Assembly (NCBI GenBank): GCA_030621075.1
Contig: JAUXII010000059.1
Span: 1-6,310, forward strand
DNA from: Lentimicrobiaceae bacterium
Lineage (GTDB): Bacteria > Bacteroidota > Bacteroidia > Bacteroidales > JAGONC01
Reading direction: 5' to 3'
Length of the DNA: 6,310 nt
Positions 1-6,310 of this stretch are shown piece by piece. Under the pieces are notes generated by a model. The model had not been told where the DNA came from. It searched no databases and worked only from the letters and a program-made list of their open reading frames with translations. Positions within the stretch are counted from its first letter, which is position 1; every line of letters starts with the position of its first letter. Both the position numbers and the translations under genes were made by a program.

Positions 1-170
1 GAATAATTTTTCTCCAGCTCTGTAACAAAAGAATCCCACGGTAAATTGTCCAGTTCTCTTGAAATTAATATACTTTTTGACTGGCCAAACAATTGAAGAG
101 CTAATAATAACAATAGTCCTGAACCAATTATGTTTTTTTTTGACTTGATTTTATTTAGAAGATATCTCAT
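1..170 (-). CDS. N-terminus of an exported, possibly TonB-receptor-like protein (partial, runs off the left edge)
   Basis: This gene is read directly from the minus strand: an ATG at 170-168 is followed by 56 open codons plus two bases, with no stop before the window edge. The product starts MRYLLNKIKSKKN, a basic n-region, then a hydrophobic core (IIGSGLLLLLALQLF, about residues 14-28). A likely signal peptidase site follows at G29/Q30. The mature start, ILISRELDNLPWDSFVTELE, has the 'small domain with a conserved W-x-x-F-v-x-x-[IL]-E' look seen at the N-terminus of many Bacteroidota TonB-dependent receptors that carry an STN-like or similar N-terminal domain. That assignment is inference from about 25 mature residues. 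The start overlaps the 3' end of the upstream gene by 20 bp in a different frame, so translational coupling is likely. The alternative is some other exported protein. The reading frame and signal peptide are well supported; the family is uncertain. Confidence 0.6.
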   Translation of the reverse strand, partial: MRYLLNKIKSKKNIIGSGLLLLLALQLFGQSKSILISRELDNLPWDSFVTELEKNY

Positions 171-900
171 TGCAATACTTCAGCAAATGATGTAATTCAA
201 AATTGTTCGCCTTCTTATAGTTTATTTTTTCTTGTTTCATATATTTTTTTATCTCTTTTCTAAATTGTTTGAAATATGTTAAGAGTGATTTTTTATTCGG
301 CATTCTGTATAACATTCCGTCGCAATAGATATACTTCATTGAATTAAGATCCGAGAACCTTCCTAAGGGCGCATTTTGTGAGAATTCACTGATAAATGAC
401 TTATGATATTTAATGAGAAGTGTGTGTTTGCCTTCGAATACCAGCTCAAAGTAACCGGAGTTATCATGTTGGAGGAGTTGGGATGAATTTATGAAATAAT
501 GTTCCCCTATGATAAAAGAGGTAACAAAGCCATCATTTAATAAAACATATACAAGCCCGCCTCTTGTAACCTCTGCTCTTAAAATAATTTTATCAAGATC
601 AACATTATATTTAAATTCAACATCTTTATATGTTTTCTTTTTAATAACCAGAGTTCCTGTTACCCAGTCAGGCTCTGGAAAGTAAGGGTGTCCTTTTGCA
701 TTACCGTGTTCTGGGACATATTTCCGGCCATTAACCAGTAAATCGTCAATACCATAAAAGTATGCTGAATAATCATGTAACTCTTTAACCGTATTAATGA
801 CAGCATTAGTTGGTTTTTGAGCTGCTAACGAAGGAGGAATAAATAAAGAAATCGTAAAAAAAAGAAATATTGTACGGAACGCTTTTGGTTTTGTAAACAT
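151..900 (-). CDS. Exported protein of unknown function (249 aa), Bacteroidota-type
   Basis: The ATG at 900-898 is chosen because it gives a proper signal peptide: K4, K6 and R9, then a hydrophobic core at about residues 10-25, then SLAAQ with cleavage near A26-Q28. The frame stays open up to a GTG at 945, but that codon lies inside the terminator hairpin and would put extra residues before the signal peptide, so it is rejected. No lipobox is seen, so a soluble periplasmic or secreted product is expected. Visible blocks are LLVNGRKYVP (54-63), GHPYF (70-74), a beta-rich stretch with TYKDVEFKYN (about 87-96), a second beta-rich block around 150-167, then DGMLYRMPNKKSLLTYF (about 194-210) leading into a lysine-rich C-terminal helix (to about 232). 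From memory, this arrangement recurs in uncharacterised Bacteroidota proteins encoded next to TonB-dependent receptors; that is recall, not a search. The 20-bp overlap with the next gene fits such a pairing. No catalytic motif is seen and no function is assigned. Confidence 0.8.
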   Translation of the reverse strand: MFTKPKAFRTIFLFFTISLFIPPSLAAQKPTNAVINTVKELHDYSAYFYGIDDLLVNGRKYVPEHGNAKGHPYFPEPDWVTGTLVIKKKTYKDVEFKYNVDLDKIILRAEVTRGGLVYVLLNDGFVTSFIIGEHYFINSSQLLQHDNSGYFELVFEGKHTLLIKYHKSFISEFSQNAPLGRFSDLNSMKYIYCDGMLYRMPNKKSLLTYFKQFRKEIKKYMKQEKINYKKANNFELHHLLKYCNEISSK

Positions 901-905
901 GACAA

Positions 906-936
906 CTAAAGTAGCAGTTATTTCGATAAAAAAAAA
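906..936 (-). promoter_or_regulatory. Weak candidate promoter for the 249-aa gene, inside the terminator tail
   Basis: TACTTTAG (913-906) matches the Bacteroidota -7 consensus TAnnTTTG except for one base. It sits 19 bp after a TTTT that is part of the terminator T-tract (minus-strand 936-928). The -33 element should be TTTG, and here the G is missing. If it is used, transcription would begin at or very near the ATG at 900. This is a consensus match in AT-rich DNA and nothing more; read-through of the terminator or a promoter inside the end of susD are equally possible. Confidence 0.2.
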
Positions 937-960
937 GGGCTGCACTGCAGCCCTTTTTTT
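928..960 (-). terminator. Strong symmetric intrinsic terminator after the susD-like gene
   Basis: The stem GGGCTGC / GCAGCCC is a perfect 7-bp, GC-rich pair (937-943 with 947-953) around a 3-base loop. On the minus strand the stem is followed by nine T (936-928), and it is preceded by seven A. On the plus strand it is followed by seven T (954-960), so it should work in both directions. It begins 15 bp after the stop codon of the susD-like gene, which makes it the natural 3' end of the susC-susD transcript. In this AT-rich stretch it is by far the most stable hairpin. Confidence 0.93.
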
Positions 961-975
961 AAATAATAATGTTGA

Positions 976-2430
976 TTAAAAAGGTGGAGCGACGATATCC
1001 CAGAATATTGGTTGTCTGTGATCATCTGTTCCGCCCATTTTTGCAACGGCAGCATAATAATTGGTGCCATTCTGTGCAACTTCATCATAAGGATAAGGCA
1101 TACGTTTTGGAATATCTCCATATACCATGTTTTCAGGAGGATTAAGTTGAGGGTAATCTAGTCTTCTCCACTCAGCCCATGCTTCAATACCTCTGTTGTA
1201 TAAAGCAATGTATTTCTGGGTGCCTATTTTTTGCTTATAATCTCCTGTTGCAGTACCATAAGCAACATCAGGAAGAGCGAGATAGTCAGCTACATCAGTA
1301 TCAGATCCACCCCAATAAAGGATACTTGCTTCCAGGGCTGCATTGTAATGTCCTTCAGCAGTTCCGCCTACAGCAAATCCTCTCTCAACAGCTTCGGCCA
1401 ATAAAAATTCAACTTCACTATAGTCAGCCATAATTGCTTCAAAAGTAGGCTCAAAGAAACGGTCCTGAAAATGCGAATAATTATTATAGGATTGTGCACC
1501 ATCCAGTCCGGCTATTGCTCCAACGTATTCGCCTTCGTATTGTGTAAAATATAAAGGAAGACGCGGATCATCTAATCCTAACATCAAACCAATGATTGTA
1601 GTAGTTGGAAGATAATCTTTACGGTTATCTACAAAATAAGCGTTATAAATAGCATTTACATGGGGAACAACACCTATGTAAAACAGATATCCACTTTGAT
1701 CCTGGCTTGTAAATACACCGGCACTAACAGCTTGTTCAGCAGCTGCCTGAGCTTTCGTTGGTGATACATCAGCCAGACGCATACCGAGGCGAAGCTTCAA
1801 CGAAGCCCCAAATCTTTTCCAGGATGCAGCATCTCCACCATACATAAGGTCGGCCGCTCCAAAACTGCCGGCATTTACATCCAGCCCGTCAATAGCAGCA
1901 GAAATCCTTACTAACAGATCATCATAAACAGTAGCTGCATCATCGTAAACAGGGGTAGAATTATCAGCACCCATCAACGCCTGGGAATACGGCATGTCAC
2001 CAAAAGCATCAAAAATACAATGCCATGCATAAACCTCCAGAATCTCAATAATGTTCAGCATATTAGCTTTCTCAGCGGCATCTCCACCATAGTCGGGGTC
2101 ATTTAACAATTTTTTGGCCTCTTTGAAATCCATTAATACGTCTCTGTAAAACCTGCTTGTATAATTATCAGGAATTTTCCTGTCCTGAAAGTTGTAACGC
2201 GCTTCATCAAAATAGGTGGTTTCCTGCCAGTACTGGGCAATTAACCTAATTATATTTAAGTTTACACTTACATGGTTCACCTGATTTACCAAAGCAACTT
2301 GTGCATTGGTAAACAGAGTGCTGATTGGGACTTCGGTTGGATTTTTTGGATCGACATTATCAGGCAATTCGCAAGCCGATATCCCAAGTATCAAAGCGAA
2401 TGCAATCGATAGATATTTAATAGTTTTCAT
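976..2430 (-). CDS. SusD/RagB-like nutrient-binding outer-membrane lipoprotein (SusD-like_2 type)
   Basis: This is the surface lipoprotein that caps the SusC channel encoded upstream and captures its ligand. The 484-residue length is normal for the family. A lipoprotein signal ends in the lipobox I-S-A-C, with Cys20 as the lipidated residue. The next residues (ELPDNVD) are acidic, in keeping with export to the cell surface. Family hallmarks seen in order are: DPKNPTEVP then FTNAQVAL (27-46); QYWQETTY (66-73); the helical TPR-like region with DAFGDMPYSQAL (141-152); GGDAASWKRFGASLKLRLGMR (about 198-218); and EAWAEWRRLDYPQLN (416-430) followed by IPKRMPYPYDE (440-450). This set points to the SusD-like_2 branch rather than classical starch-type SusD. 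The start ATG lies 29 bp after the susC stop with an A/T-rich leader and no Shine-Dalgarno sequence, so the two genes are co-transcribed. The ligand cannot be deduced: this branch is not tied to one substrate, and no degradative enzyme is adjacent. Confidence 0.95.
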   Translation of the reverse strand: MKTIKYLSIAFALILGISACELPDNVDPKNPTEVPISTLFTNAQVALVNQVNHVSVNLNIIRLIAQYWQETTYFDEARYNFQDRKIPDNYTSRFYRDVLMDFKEAKKLLNDPDYGGDAAEKANMLNIIEILEVYAWHCIFDAFGDMPYSQALMGADNSTPVYDDAATVYDDLLVRISAAIDGLDVNAGSFGAADLMYGGDAASWKRFGASLKLRLGMRLADVSPTKAQAAAEQAVSAGVFTSQDQSGYLFYIGVVPHVNAIYNAYFVDNRKDYLPTTTIIGLMLGLDDPRLPLYFTQYEGEYVGAIAGLDGAQSYNNYSHFQDRFFEPTFEAIMADYSEVEFLLAEAVERGFAVGGTAEGHYNAALEASILYWGGSDTDVADYLALPDVAYGTATGDYKQKIGTQKYIALYNRGIEAWAEWRRLDYPQLNPPENMVYGDIPKRMPYPYDEVAQNGTNYYAAVAKMGGTDDHRQPIFWDIVAPPF

Positions 2431-2459
2431 ATAATATTGTTTTAAAGTTTAAGAAATAA

Positions 2460-5400
2460 TTAAAATCCTAATTTAACATTGAATCCAAAAGTCCTGGCTG
2501 TGGGATAAGAACCGGTTTCAATACCTTGCTGGTTACCGGAACTTAAGCCTGTTTCAGGATCAAAATGCTTCGTGTTTTTACTAATGATCCACAGGTTACG
2601 GCCAACGAGAGAGAATGTGACCTGGGAGAGTGGGCTATTTTCGATCATTGATGTGGGTAAGCTGTATGACAGTGCCACTTCACGCAATTTCACGTATGAT
2701 GCATCAAACACATACCTTGCAGTCGGGCTATTGTTGTAGTAAAATGCCCTTCCCCATCTGTAAGCTTCCACATAGGTTGTGTTAGGTGTACCATCTACAT
2801 TCACTGTTTCAGGATACAGGTACCCGCCACCGTCAGCAACAAACCAACGCATTGGGTTTCCTTTATCATTATCTTCAGCTGTTTCTTCATACAGACCTGT
2901 TGCCTGCCCATATTTGGTATTAATTGAATAGATGTCACCGCCTTGTTGGATGTCAACTAACACATTTAACGCAACACCTTTATAGGTTACACGTGTTGGG
3001 ATACCCATGTTCCAGTCAGGATTGATATTTCCAATAATTTCTTCACCAGACTCAGAAACCATGTAATAACCATTATCATTAACCGTTTTTTGGCCATCGG
3101 TGTAAACAAAGTCGGTTCCCTTAATTGCTCCATAGGGCTCTCCTACTGTAGCGTTGATAGATACATCCCATTGCGAATAGATTAGCAGATTATCAACATC
3201 TTCGTATAAGCTGAGCACTTCATTTTTGTTTGTAAACCAGTTTATACCGATATCCCATGACCAGTCGGTTGTTTTAATAACTGTTCCCATAAGGGAAATT
3301 TCCCATCCTATGTTTTCAATTTCACCGCCATTGACAAATCTTCTGCTATAACCTGTAGTTGTTGGTACGAGTACTGGCAGGATTTGATTTTCCGTATTTG
3401 CTTTGTATGTAGCAATATCAAAGCTTATCCGGTTGTTTAACAGACGTCCTTCCAGTCCGAGTTCATAACTTTTTGTACGTTCGGGCATCAGTCCAGCATT
3501 TGCTAATGTGCTGTTTACGGAGAAGAGGGGGATATCGCCCCAACTTGTTCCCTGAGAATAAGTTGAAATGGTAGAGAAAGGGGGAGCGTCATTTCCTACC
3601 TCAGCATAATTGGCTCTTACTTTCAGGAAAGGCATCCAGCTAAGGTCTTGTAAACCGCCAAGTTCAGTAAGTAACAAACTAACAGAAGCGGAATAATAAT
3701 TGTATGCGTTATCGTCTGTCGGAAGGGTAGATGAAACTTCATACCTATCTGTAAGATCCAAATAAACAAAGTCCTTATATCCTAAAGATGCGCTAATGTA
3801 TCCACTGTTAACTCCGGATGTTATTAAATTTTCGGTAATACTTGCCGGTGATAATGAATTACTGATGCTATAAAAATCAGGTACAATCAGTCCACCAACC
3901 GTTTCACCAAGGAAATTTCGAACTACGTTTTGTCTGAAGTTTGTTCCAACAATACCGGCAAGTGAGAAGTCTTCCCAGCGATGATTAAATTTCAGCATCA
4001 TGTCGTAATTGGTCTCCTTGAAAGAATTCGTGAAGTTTGAATAATAAGAGGGGTCAACACTTCCCACAGCAATTCTTTCATTTTGAACTTCATTGTATTG
4101 ATCAACAGAGAACCTACCTGTAAAGGTTAACCAATCCGTAAACTGATAATTTAATGCAGCGTAGCCAAAGGTACGGTCGCGTTCATCATCCTCATAATTC
4201 TTGTATCGTACCCAATATGGGTTATCAAAATAAATAGGACGTAAATCATTCCAATACCCACTGTTCCACGACAGTTGCTCACCGTTGGGCCGCAGGTATC
4301 TATCCTCTAATCTTTTCATGTCAACGTTAGCCTGGAACCATTGTCCGAGCGATTGCATCGGGTTTCCCCCGTCGTATCCTGTTCCATACCTTCCAACTCC
4401 TTTAGTGTTAACATAGGTAACGTTAGCATCAACAGAAAGTTTTTTTGAAAAATTATAACTTCCACCAAAATTAAGGGTGTTTTTTTTGATCGAGCTGTTT
4501 ACGAGATATCCTTTTTCATCAACATTGGTATAAGAGAGCCTGAAACTACCGTCGTCGTTTGCACCATCAAATGCAATATTGGTAGTCCATTTATGACCGG
4601 TGTTAAAGAAATAATCAATACCATTTTCAGCAGCAACCCAAGGCCTTTTCTCGCCAAAATTAGAAGCTAAAGGATCGAGGGCATCCCACTGAACAATCAT
4701 TAAATTGGGATCAAATTCAGCTCCCCATGAAGCATCTTCTGAGGTAGGTGTGATCCAGTCGTCTGTTCCATCACCATCAACATCACCAACAAAGAAAAAA
4801 TAATCCGTTTTAGGGTCGCCGGTTTCATTTTCATAAAACGGGCCATATCCACCACCATATTTGGTTTGATGTTGGGGCATAGTGGTTTTATCGATCATAC
4901 TAGCCTGGTAACCAACGTTTAATGTTACGCCAATGCCTGCGCCAGGTGCTTTTTTACCTTTTTTTGTGGTAATAAGAATAACTCCATTGGCAGCTCTTGA
5001 GCCATAGAGAGCGGAAGCAGCGGCACCTTTCAAAACGGAAATTGATTCGATATCGTCAGGGTTGATGTCCATGGCAGCATTACCATAGTCATAACCTCCC
5101 CATCCATCATTTTGGTAAGAGGTTCCGTTAGCTACTGATCTATCTTCGTTGGTGTTATTGTTATTGATAGGAATACCATCAACAACAAATAAAGCCTGGT
5201 TGTTCTGTGTCAATGAGGTAGTACCTCTGATCAGAACGTTTGCAGAACCGCCCATAGTAACTGATTGGCGAATCTGTACACCGGATACTTTACCGGAAAG
5301 GGAGTTTACAAAGTTTGTTTCTCTCACTTCGTTAACCGCATCTCCGCTCAATTCCGAAACAGCGTATCCGAGTGATTTTTTCTCTCGTGTGATACCAAGA

Positions 5401-5726
5401 GCGGTTACAACAACCCCTTCAAGGTCCATGACATCCAACTCCAGCACCGTATTAATGACCGTAGCGTCACCAATAGGCAATTGCCTGGATATCATACCCA
5501 CATAAGAGAAAACAAGTGTTGTGGCATCGTCCGGTACAGACAATTCATAAAAACCATCAACATTTGTTGTGGTACCGATGGTTGTGTTTTTAACAACTAC
5601 TGTTGCACCCGGTATGGGTTTACCATCTTCCGAACTGGTAACTGTACCAGTAATAGTTTTTTGTGCAAGTACAACTTGCAAACCTGCAAACACAAGGAGT
5701 GCAAGCAAAACTGTAAATTTTCTCAT
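2460..5726 (-). CDS. SusC/RagA family TonB-linked outer-membrane transporter
   Basis: This is a TonB-dependent outer-membrane barrel that imports the ligand delivered by its SusD partner. The 1088-residue length is typical. Residues 1-21 are a signal peptide cleaved at VLA/QK. Residues 24-100 form the carboxypeptidase-D-like regulatory domain, with GKPIPGATVVVKNT and TTTNVDGFYELSVP. The TonB-box region is EGVVVTALG (103-111). The plug domain follows (about 118-258), with FVVDGIPI and the family signature KGAAASALYGSRAANGVILI (233-252). The barrel makes up the rest, with LDLTDRYEVSSTLP near 656-669 (a variant of the usual TGRND-SSTLP block) and the terminal barrel strand FGFNVKLGF ending in aromatic F1088. 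No STN domain precedes the regulatory domain, so direct signalling to an anti-sigma factor is not expected. A D-x-D-x-D-G-x-x-D calcium-loop-like motif lies at 315-323, early in the barrel. The frame is intact. It is the first gene of a two-gene operon with the susD-like gene. The substrate is unknown. Confidence 0.97.
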   Translation of the reverse strand: MRKFTVLLALLVFAGLQVVLAQKTITGTVTSSEDGKPIPGATVVVKNTTIGTTTNVDGFYELSVPDDATTLVFSYVGMISRQLPIGDATVINTVLELDVMDLEGVVVTALGITREKKSLGYAVSELSGDAVNEVRETNFVNSLSGKVSGVQIRQSVTMGGSANVLIRGTTSLTQNNQALFVVDGIPINNNNTNEDRSVANGTSYQNDGWGGYDYGNAAMDINPDDIESISVLKGAAASALYGSRAANGVILITTKKGKKAPGAGIGVTLNVGYQASMIDKTTMPQHQTKYGGGYGPFYENETGDPKTDYFFFVGDVDGDGTDDWITPTSEDASWGAEFDPNLMIVQWDALDPLASNFGEKRPWVAAENGIDYFFNTGHKWTTNIAFDGANDDGSFRLSYTNVDEKGYLVNSSIKKNTLNFGGSYNFSKKLSVDANVTYVNTKGVGRYGTGYDGGNPMQSLGQWFQANVDMKRLEDRYLRPNGEQLSWNSGYWNDLRPIYFDNPYWVRYKNYEDDERDRTFGYAALNYQFTDWLTFTGRFSVDQYNEVQNERIAVGSVDPSYYSNFTNSFKETNYDMMLKFNHRWEDFSLAGIVGTNFRQNVVRNFLGETVGGLIVPDFYSISNSLSPASITENLITSGVNSGYISASLGYKDFVYLDLTDRYEVSSTLPTDDNAYNYYSASVSLLLTELGGLQDLSWMPFLKVRANYAEVGNDAPPFSTISTYSQGTSWGDIPLFSVNSTLANAGLMPERTKSYELGLEGRLLNNRISFDIATYKANTENQILPVLVPTTTGYSRRFVNGGEIENIGWEISLMGTVIKTTDWSWDIGINWFTNKNEVLSLYEDVDNLLIYSQWDVSINATVGEPYGAIKGTDFVYTDGQKTVNDNGYYMVSESGEEIIGNINPDWNMGIPTRVTYKGVALNVLVDIQQGGDIYSINTKYGQATGLYEETAEDNDKGNPMRWFVADGGGYLYPETVNVDGTPNTTYVEAYRWGRAFYYNNSPTARYVFDASYVKLREVALSYSLPTSMIENSPLSQVTFSLVGRNLWIISKNTKHFDPETGLSSGNQQGIETGSYPTARTFGFNVKLGF

Positions 5727-5848
5727 AGTAAATGAATTTTGGTTAGTAATTAGTTAATAATTGAATTTCAGATATTTAGATAATGTATAATACAAATATT
5801 ACATAGGTGAATACATAAATATTTAAACAGTTTCATGAAAACCGATGC

Positions 5849-5879
5849 CAAATTATAATAAATTATTCGTTTTACCAAA
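5849..5879 (-). promoter_or_regulatory. Candidate Bacteroidota-type promoter for the susC-susD operon
   Basis: On the minus strand, TTTG (5879-5876) is followed after 18 bp by TATAATTTG (5857-5849). The Bacteroidota primary sigma factor consensus is TTTG, about 19-21 bp, then TAnnTTTG. Here there is one extra base between TA and TTTG, so the match is close but not exact. Transcription would start around 5843, leaving a 5' leader of roughly 115 nt before the susC ATG. A second partial box, AATATTTG (5800-5793), lacks a -33 element at the right distance. Confidence 0.35.
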
Positions 5880-5905
5880 TTAAACGTAAGAAAAATTTAA
5901 CGTAA
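5877..5905 (-). repeat. Tandem 13-bp near-repeat overlapping the candidate susC promoter
   Basis: On the minus strand, TTACGTTAAATTT (5905-5893) is repeated as TTACGTTTAATTT (5889-5877). Twelve of 13 bases match, and the copies are 16 bp apart start to start. The downstream copy ends in the TTT that also belongs to the candidate -33 element TTTG. This placement suits a regulator binding to two sites. The base composition makes chance similarity easier, although the shared TTACGTT core is not pure A/T. Confidence 0.4.
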
Positions 5906-5909
5906 ATTT
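5893..5909. repeat. 7-bp-arm palindrome upstream of susC
   Basis: AAATTTA (5893-5899), ACG, then TAAATTT (5903-5909) form a perfect inverted repeat with a 3-bp centre. On the minus strand it is followed by two further T directly after the second arm, so it could be a weak hairpin terminator for the ammonia-lyase transcript. It could equally be a dimeric operator half overlapping the tandem repeat. The stem has no G or C pairs in its arms, so a stable RNA hairpin is doubtful. Confidence 0.35.
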
Positions 5910-6010
5910 AACAAATAGATAACAACTGGCACATAAAATAACTGAAAGTAAATTCTTTAGGGGATTTATTTAGAATTTTTACATATACAAAATAAATACA
6001 TAATACAATT

Positions 6011-6310
6011 TTACTCCAGACTTCCTATTTCCTTTTCAACTTCTTCAAGAATTTCACATGACCTGACAAGATCTTTCATCGCATTATGATCATCATATAA
6101 TGGCCTGTCTTCGTCAAGAAATTCAACATATTTCCGAATCACCTGTTTTGCCTTTTTGGTGCCTTTGCCAAAACTATATTCACGAAAATCCAATGCCTGA
6201 GCTGCTGCCATCATTTCAATCCCTAACACGCCGTACGCATTATCAAGGATTTGGAAATTTTTAAGGGCTGTATTCATCCCCATCGATACGAAGTCTTCCT
6301 GATCGGCTGC
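6011..6310 (-). CDS. hutH: Histidine ammonia-lyase family protein, C-terminal 99 residues (partial at right edge)
   Basis: The frame is open from the right window edge to the stop at 6013-6011, so the true start and the MIO-forming Ala-Ser-Gly motif lie outside. The visible part begins AADQEDFVSMGMNTALKNFQ. The QED-x-VSM block is the conserved C-terminal active-site segment of the family. HAL enzymes carry Q-E-D here, while tyrosine and phenylalanine ammonia-lyases usually have N-Q-D, so histidine is the likelier substrate. The following ILDNAYGVLGIEMMAAAQAL and the tail with DRPLYDDHNAMKDLVRSCEI are the usual helical end of bacterial HAL proteins. HAL converts L-histidine to trans-urocanate plus ammonia, the first step of histidine breakdown, in the cytoplasm. 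The internal ATG at 6283 is not the real start, because coding similarity continues upstream of it. No other hut gene is in view, and an aromatic amino acid lyase or aminomutase of the same family cannot be fully excluded. Confidence 0.88.
   Translation of the reverse strand, partial: AADQEDFVSMGMNTALKNFQILDNAYGVLGIEMMAAAQALDFREYSFGKGTKKAKQVIRKYVEFLDEDRPLYDDHNAMKDLVRSCEILEEVEKEIGSLE

Larger units (their letters stand above)
5727..6010. other. AT-rich intergenic control region between the ammonia-lyase and susC
   Basis: This 284-bp gap has no open reading frame of coding character on either strand. It separates the end of the ammonia-lyase from the susC start and must hold the 3' end of the former and the promoter of the latter, unless all are co-transcribed. 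It contains a 13-bp tandem near-repeat, a 7-bp-arm palindrome and a possible promoter, each listed separately. No GC-rich intrinsic terminator is seen after the ammonia-lyase stop, so read-through into susC cannot be excluded. Confidence 0.7.

Noticed and set aside
901..945. N-terminal extension of the 249-aa gene to a GTG at 945
   Set aside because: The GTG lies in the loop of the terminator hairpin, and the extension places 15 residues, encoded partly by the T-tract, ahead of a well-formed signal peptide. The ATG at 900 is far more credible.
918..1121. 67-residue open frame on the minus strand
   Set aside because: It overlaps the 3' end of the susD-like gene and its terminator in another frame, and the product has no recognisable features. 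It is a shadow.
1179..1433. 84-residue open frame on the plus strand
   Set aside because: It is fully antisense to the conserved C-terminal part of the susD-like gene, with a biased composition rich in Q, L and C typical of a reverse-strand shadow.
5149..5757. Three plus-strand open frames antisense to the start of susC
   Set aside because: All lie opposite the strongly conserved signal peptide, regulatory and plug domains of susC, overlap one another in different frames, and show no family features.
5950..5978. Inverted repeat AAATTCT / AGAATTT with a 15-base loop after the ammonia-lyase stop, considered as its terminator
   Set aside because: The arms have a single G-C pair and the loop is large. 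The T-run follows on the plus strand, not on the minus strand where the ammonia-lyase is transcribed, so it is not a convincing terminator for that gene.
6011..6283. A separate small 90-residue gene starting at the ATG at 6283
   Set aside because: The frame continues upstream to the window edge through AADQEDFVS, which is part of the conserved ammonia-lyase active-site block. This is the end of a larger gene.
1..6310. tRNA, rRNA, CRISPR array, insertion sequence or attachment site
   Set aside because: No cloverleaf-like sequence, regularly spaced repeat array, transposase or terminal inverted repeat was seen on either strand by reading; the window is filled by five genes on one strand with short gaps.

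Overview
The window looks like chromosomal DNA from a Bacteroidota (Bacteroidetes) bacterium. The central gene pair is of the SusC/SusD type that is diagnostic for this phylum. The DNA is AT-rich, especially between genes. No start codon has a clear Shine-Dalgarno sequence; the upstream regions are A/T-rich, as is usual in the phylum. The genus cannot be fixed from this window alone. All five supported genes lie on the minus strand, so transcription runs from right to left.

Layout in transcription order. (1) Positions 6310-6011 hold the last 99 codons of an aromatic amino acid ammonia-lyase, most like histidine ammonia-lyase (HutH). (2) Positions 6010-5727 are a 284-bp AT-rich gap with no gene. 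It holds a tandem 13-bp near-repeat, an overlapping palindrome and a possible Bacteroidota-type promoter. (3) Positions 5726-2460 encode a complete 1088-residue SusC/RagA TonB-linked outer-membrane transporter. (4) After 29 bp, positions 2430-976 encode its SusD-like surface lipoprotein partner (484 residues, SusD-like_2 type). (5) Positions 960-928 form a strong, symmetric intrinsic terminator just after the susD stop. (6) Positions 900-151 encode a 249-residue exported protein of unknown function. (7) Overlapping it by 20 bp, positions 170-1 encode the N-terminus of a further exported protein that leaves the window. It resembles the start of a receptor-like outer-membrane protein.

How the genes work together: the SusC-like barrel and SusD-like lid should form one outer-membrane uptake complex, with SusD binding the nutrient at the cell surface and SusC importing it with TonB energy. 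The terminator makes them a self-contained two-gene operon with no hydrolase, SusE/F, sigma/anti-sigma or hybrid two-component gene in view, so the substrate cannot be assigned. The two genes at the left edge overlap and probably form a separate, translationally coupled unit. No mobile element, CRISPR array, tRNA or rRNA is visible. Nothing in the window amounts to a clearly new system. The most open questions are the left-edge gene pair and the repeat-containing control region in front of susC.
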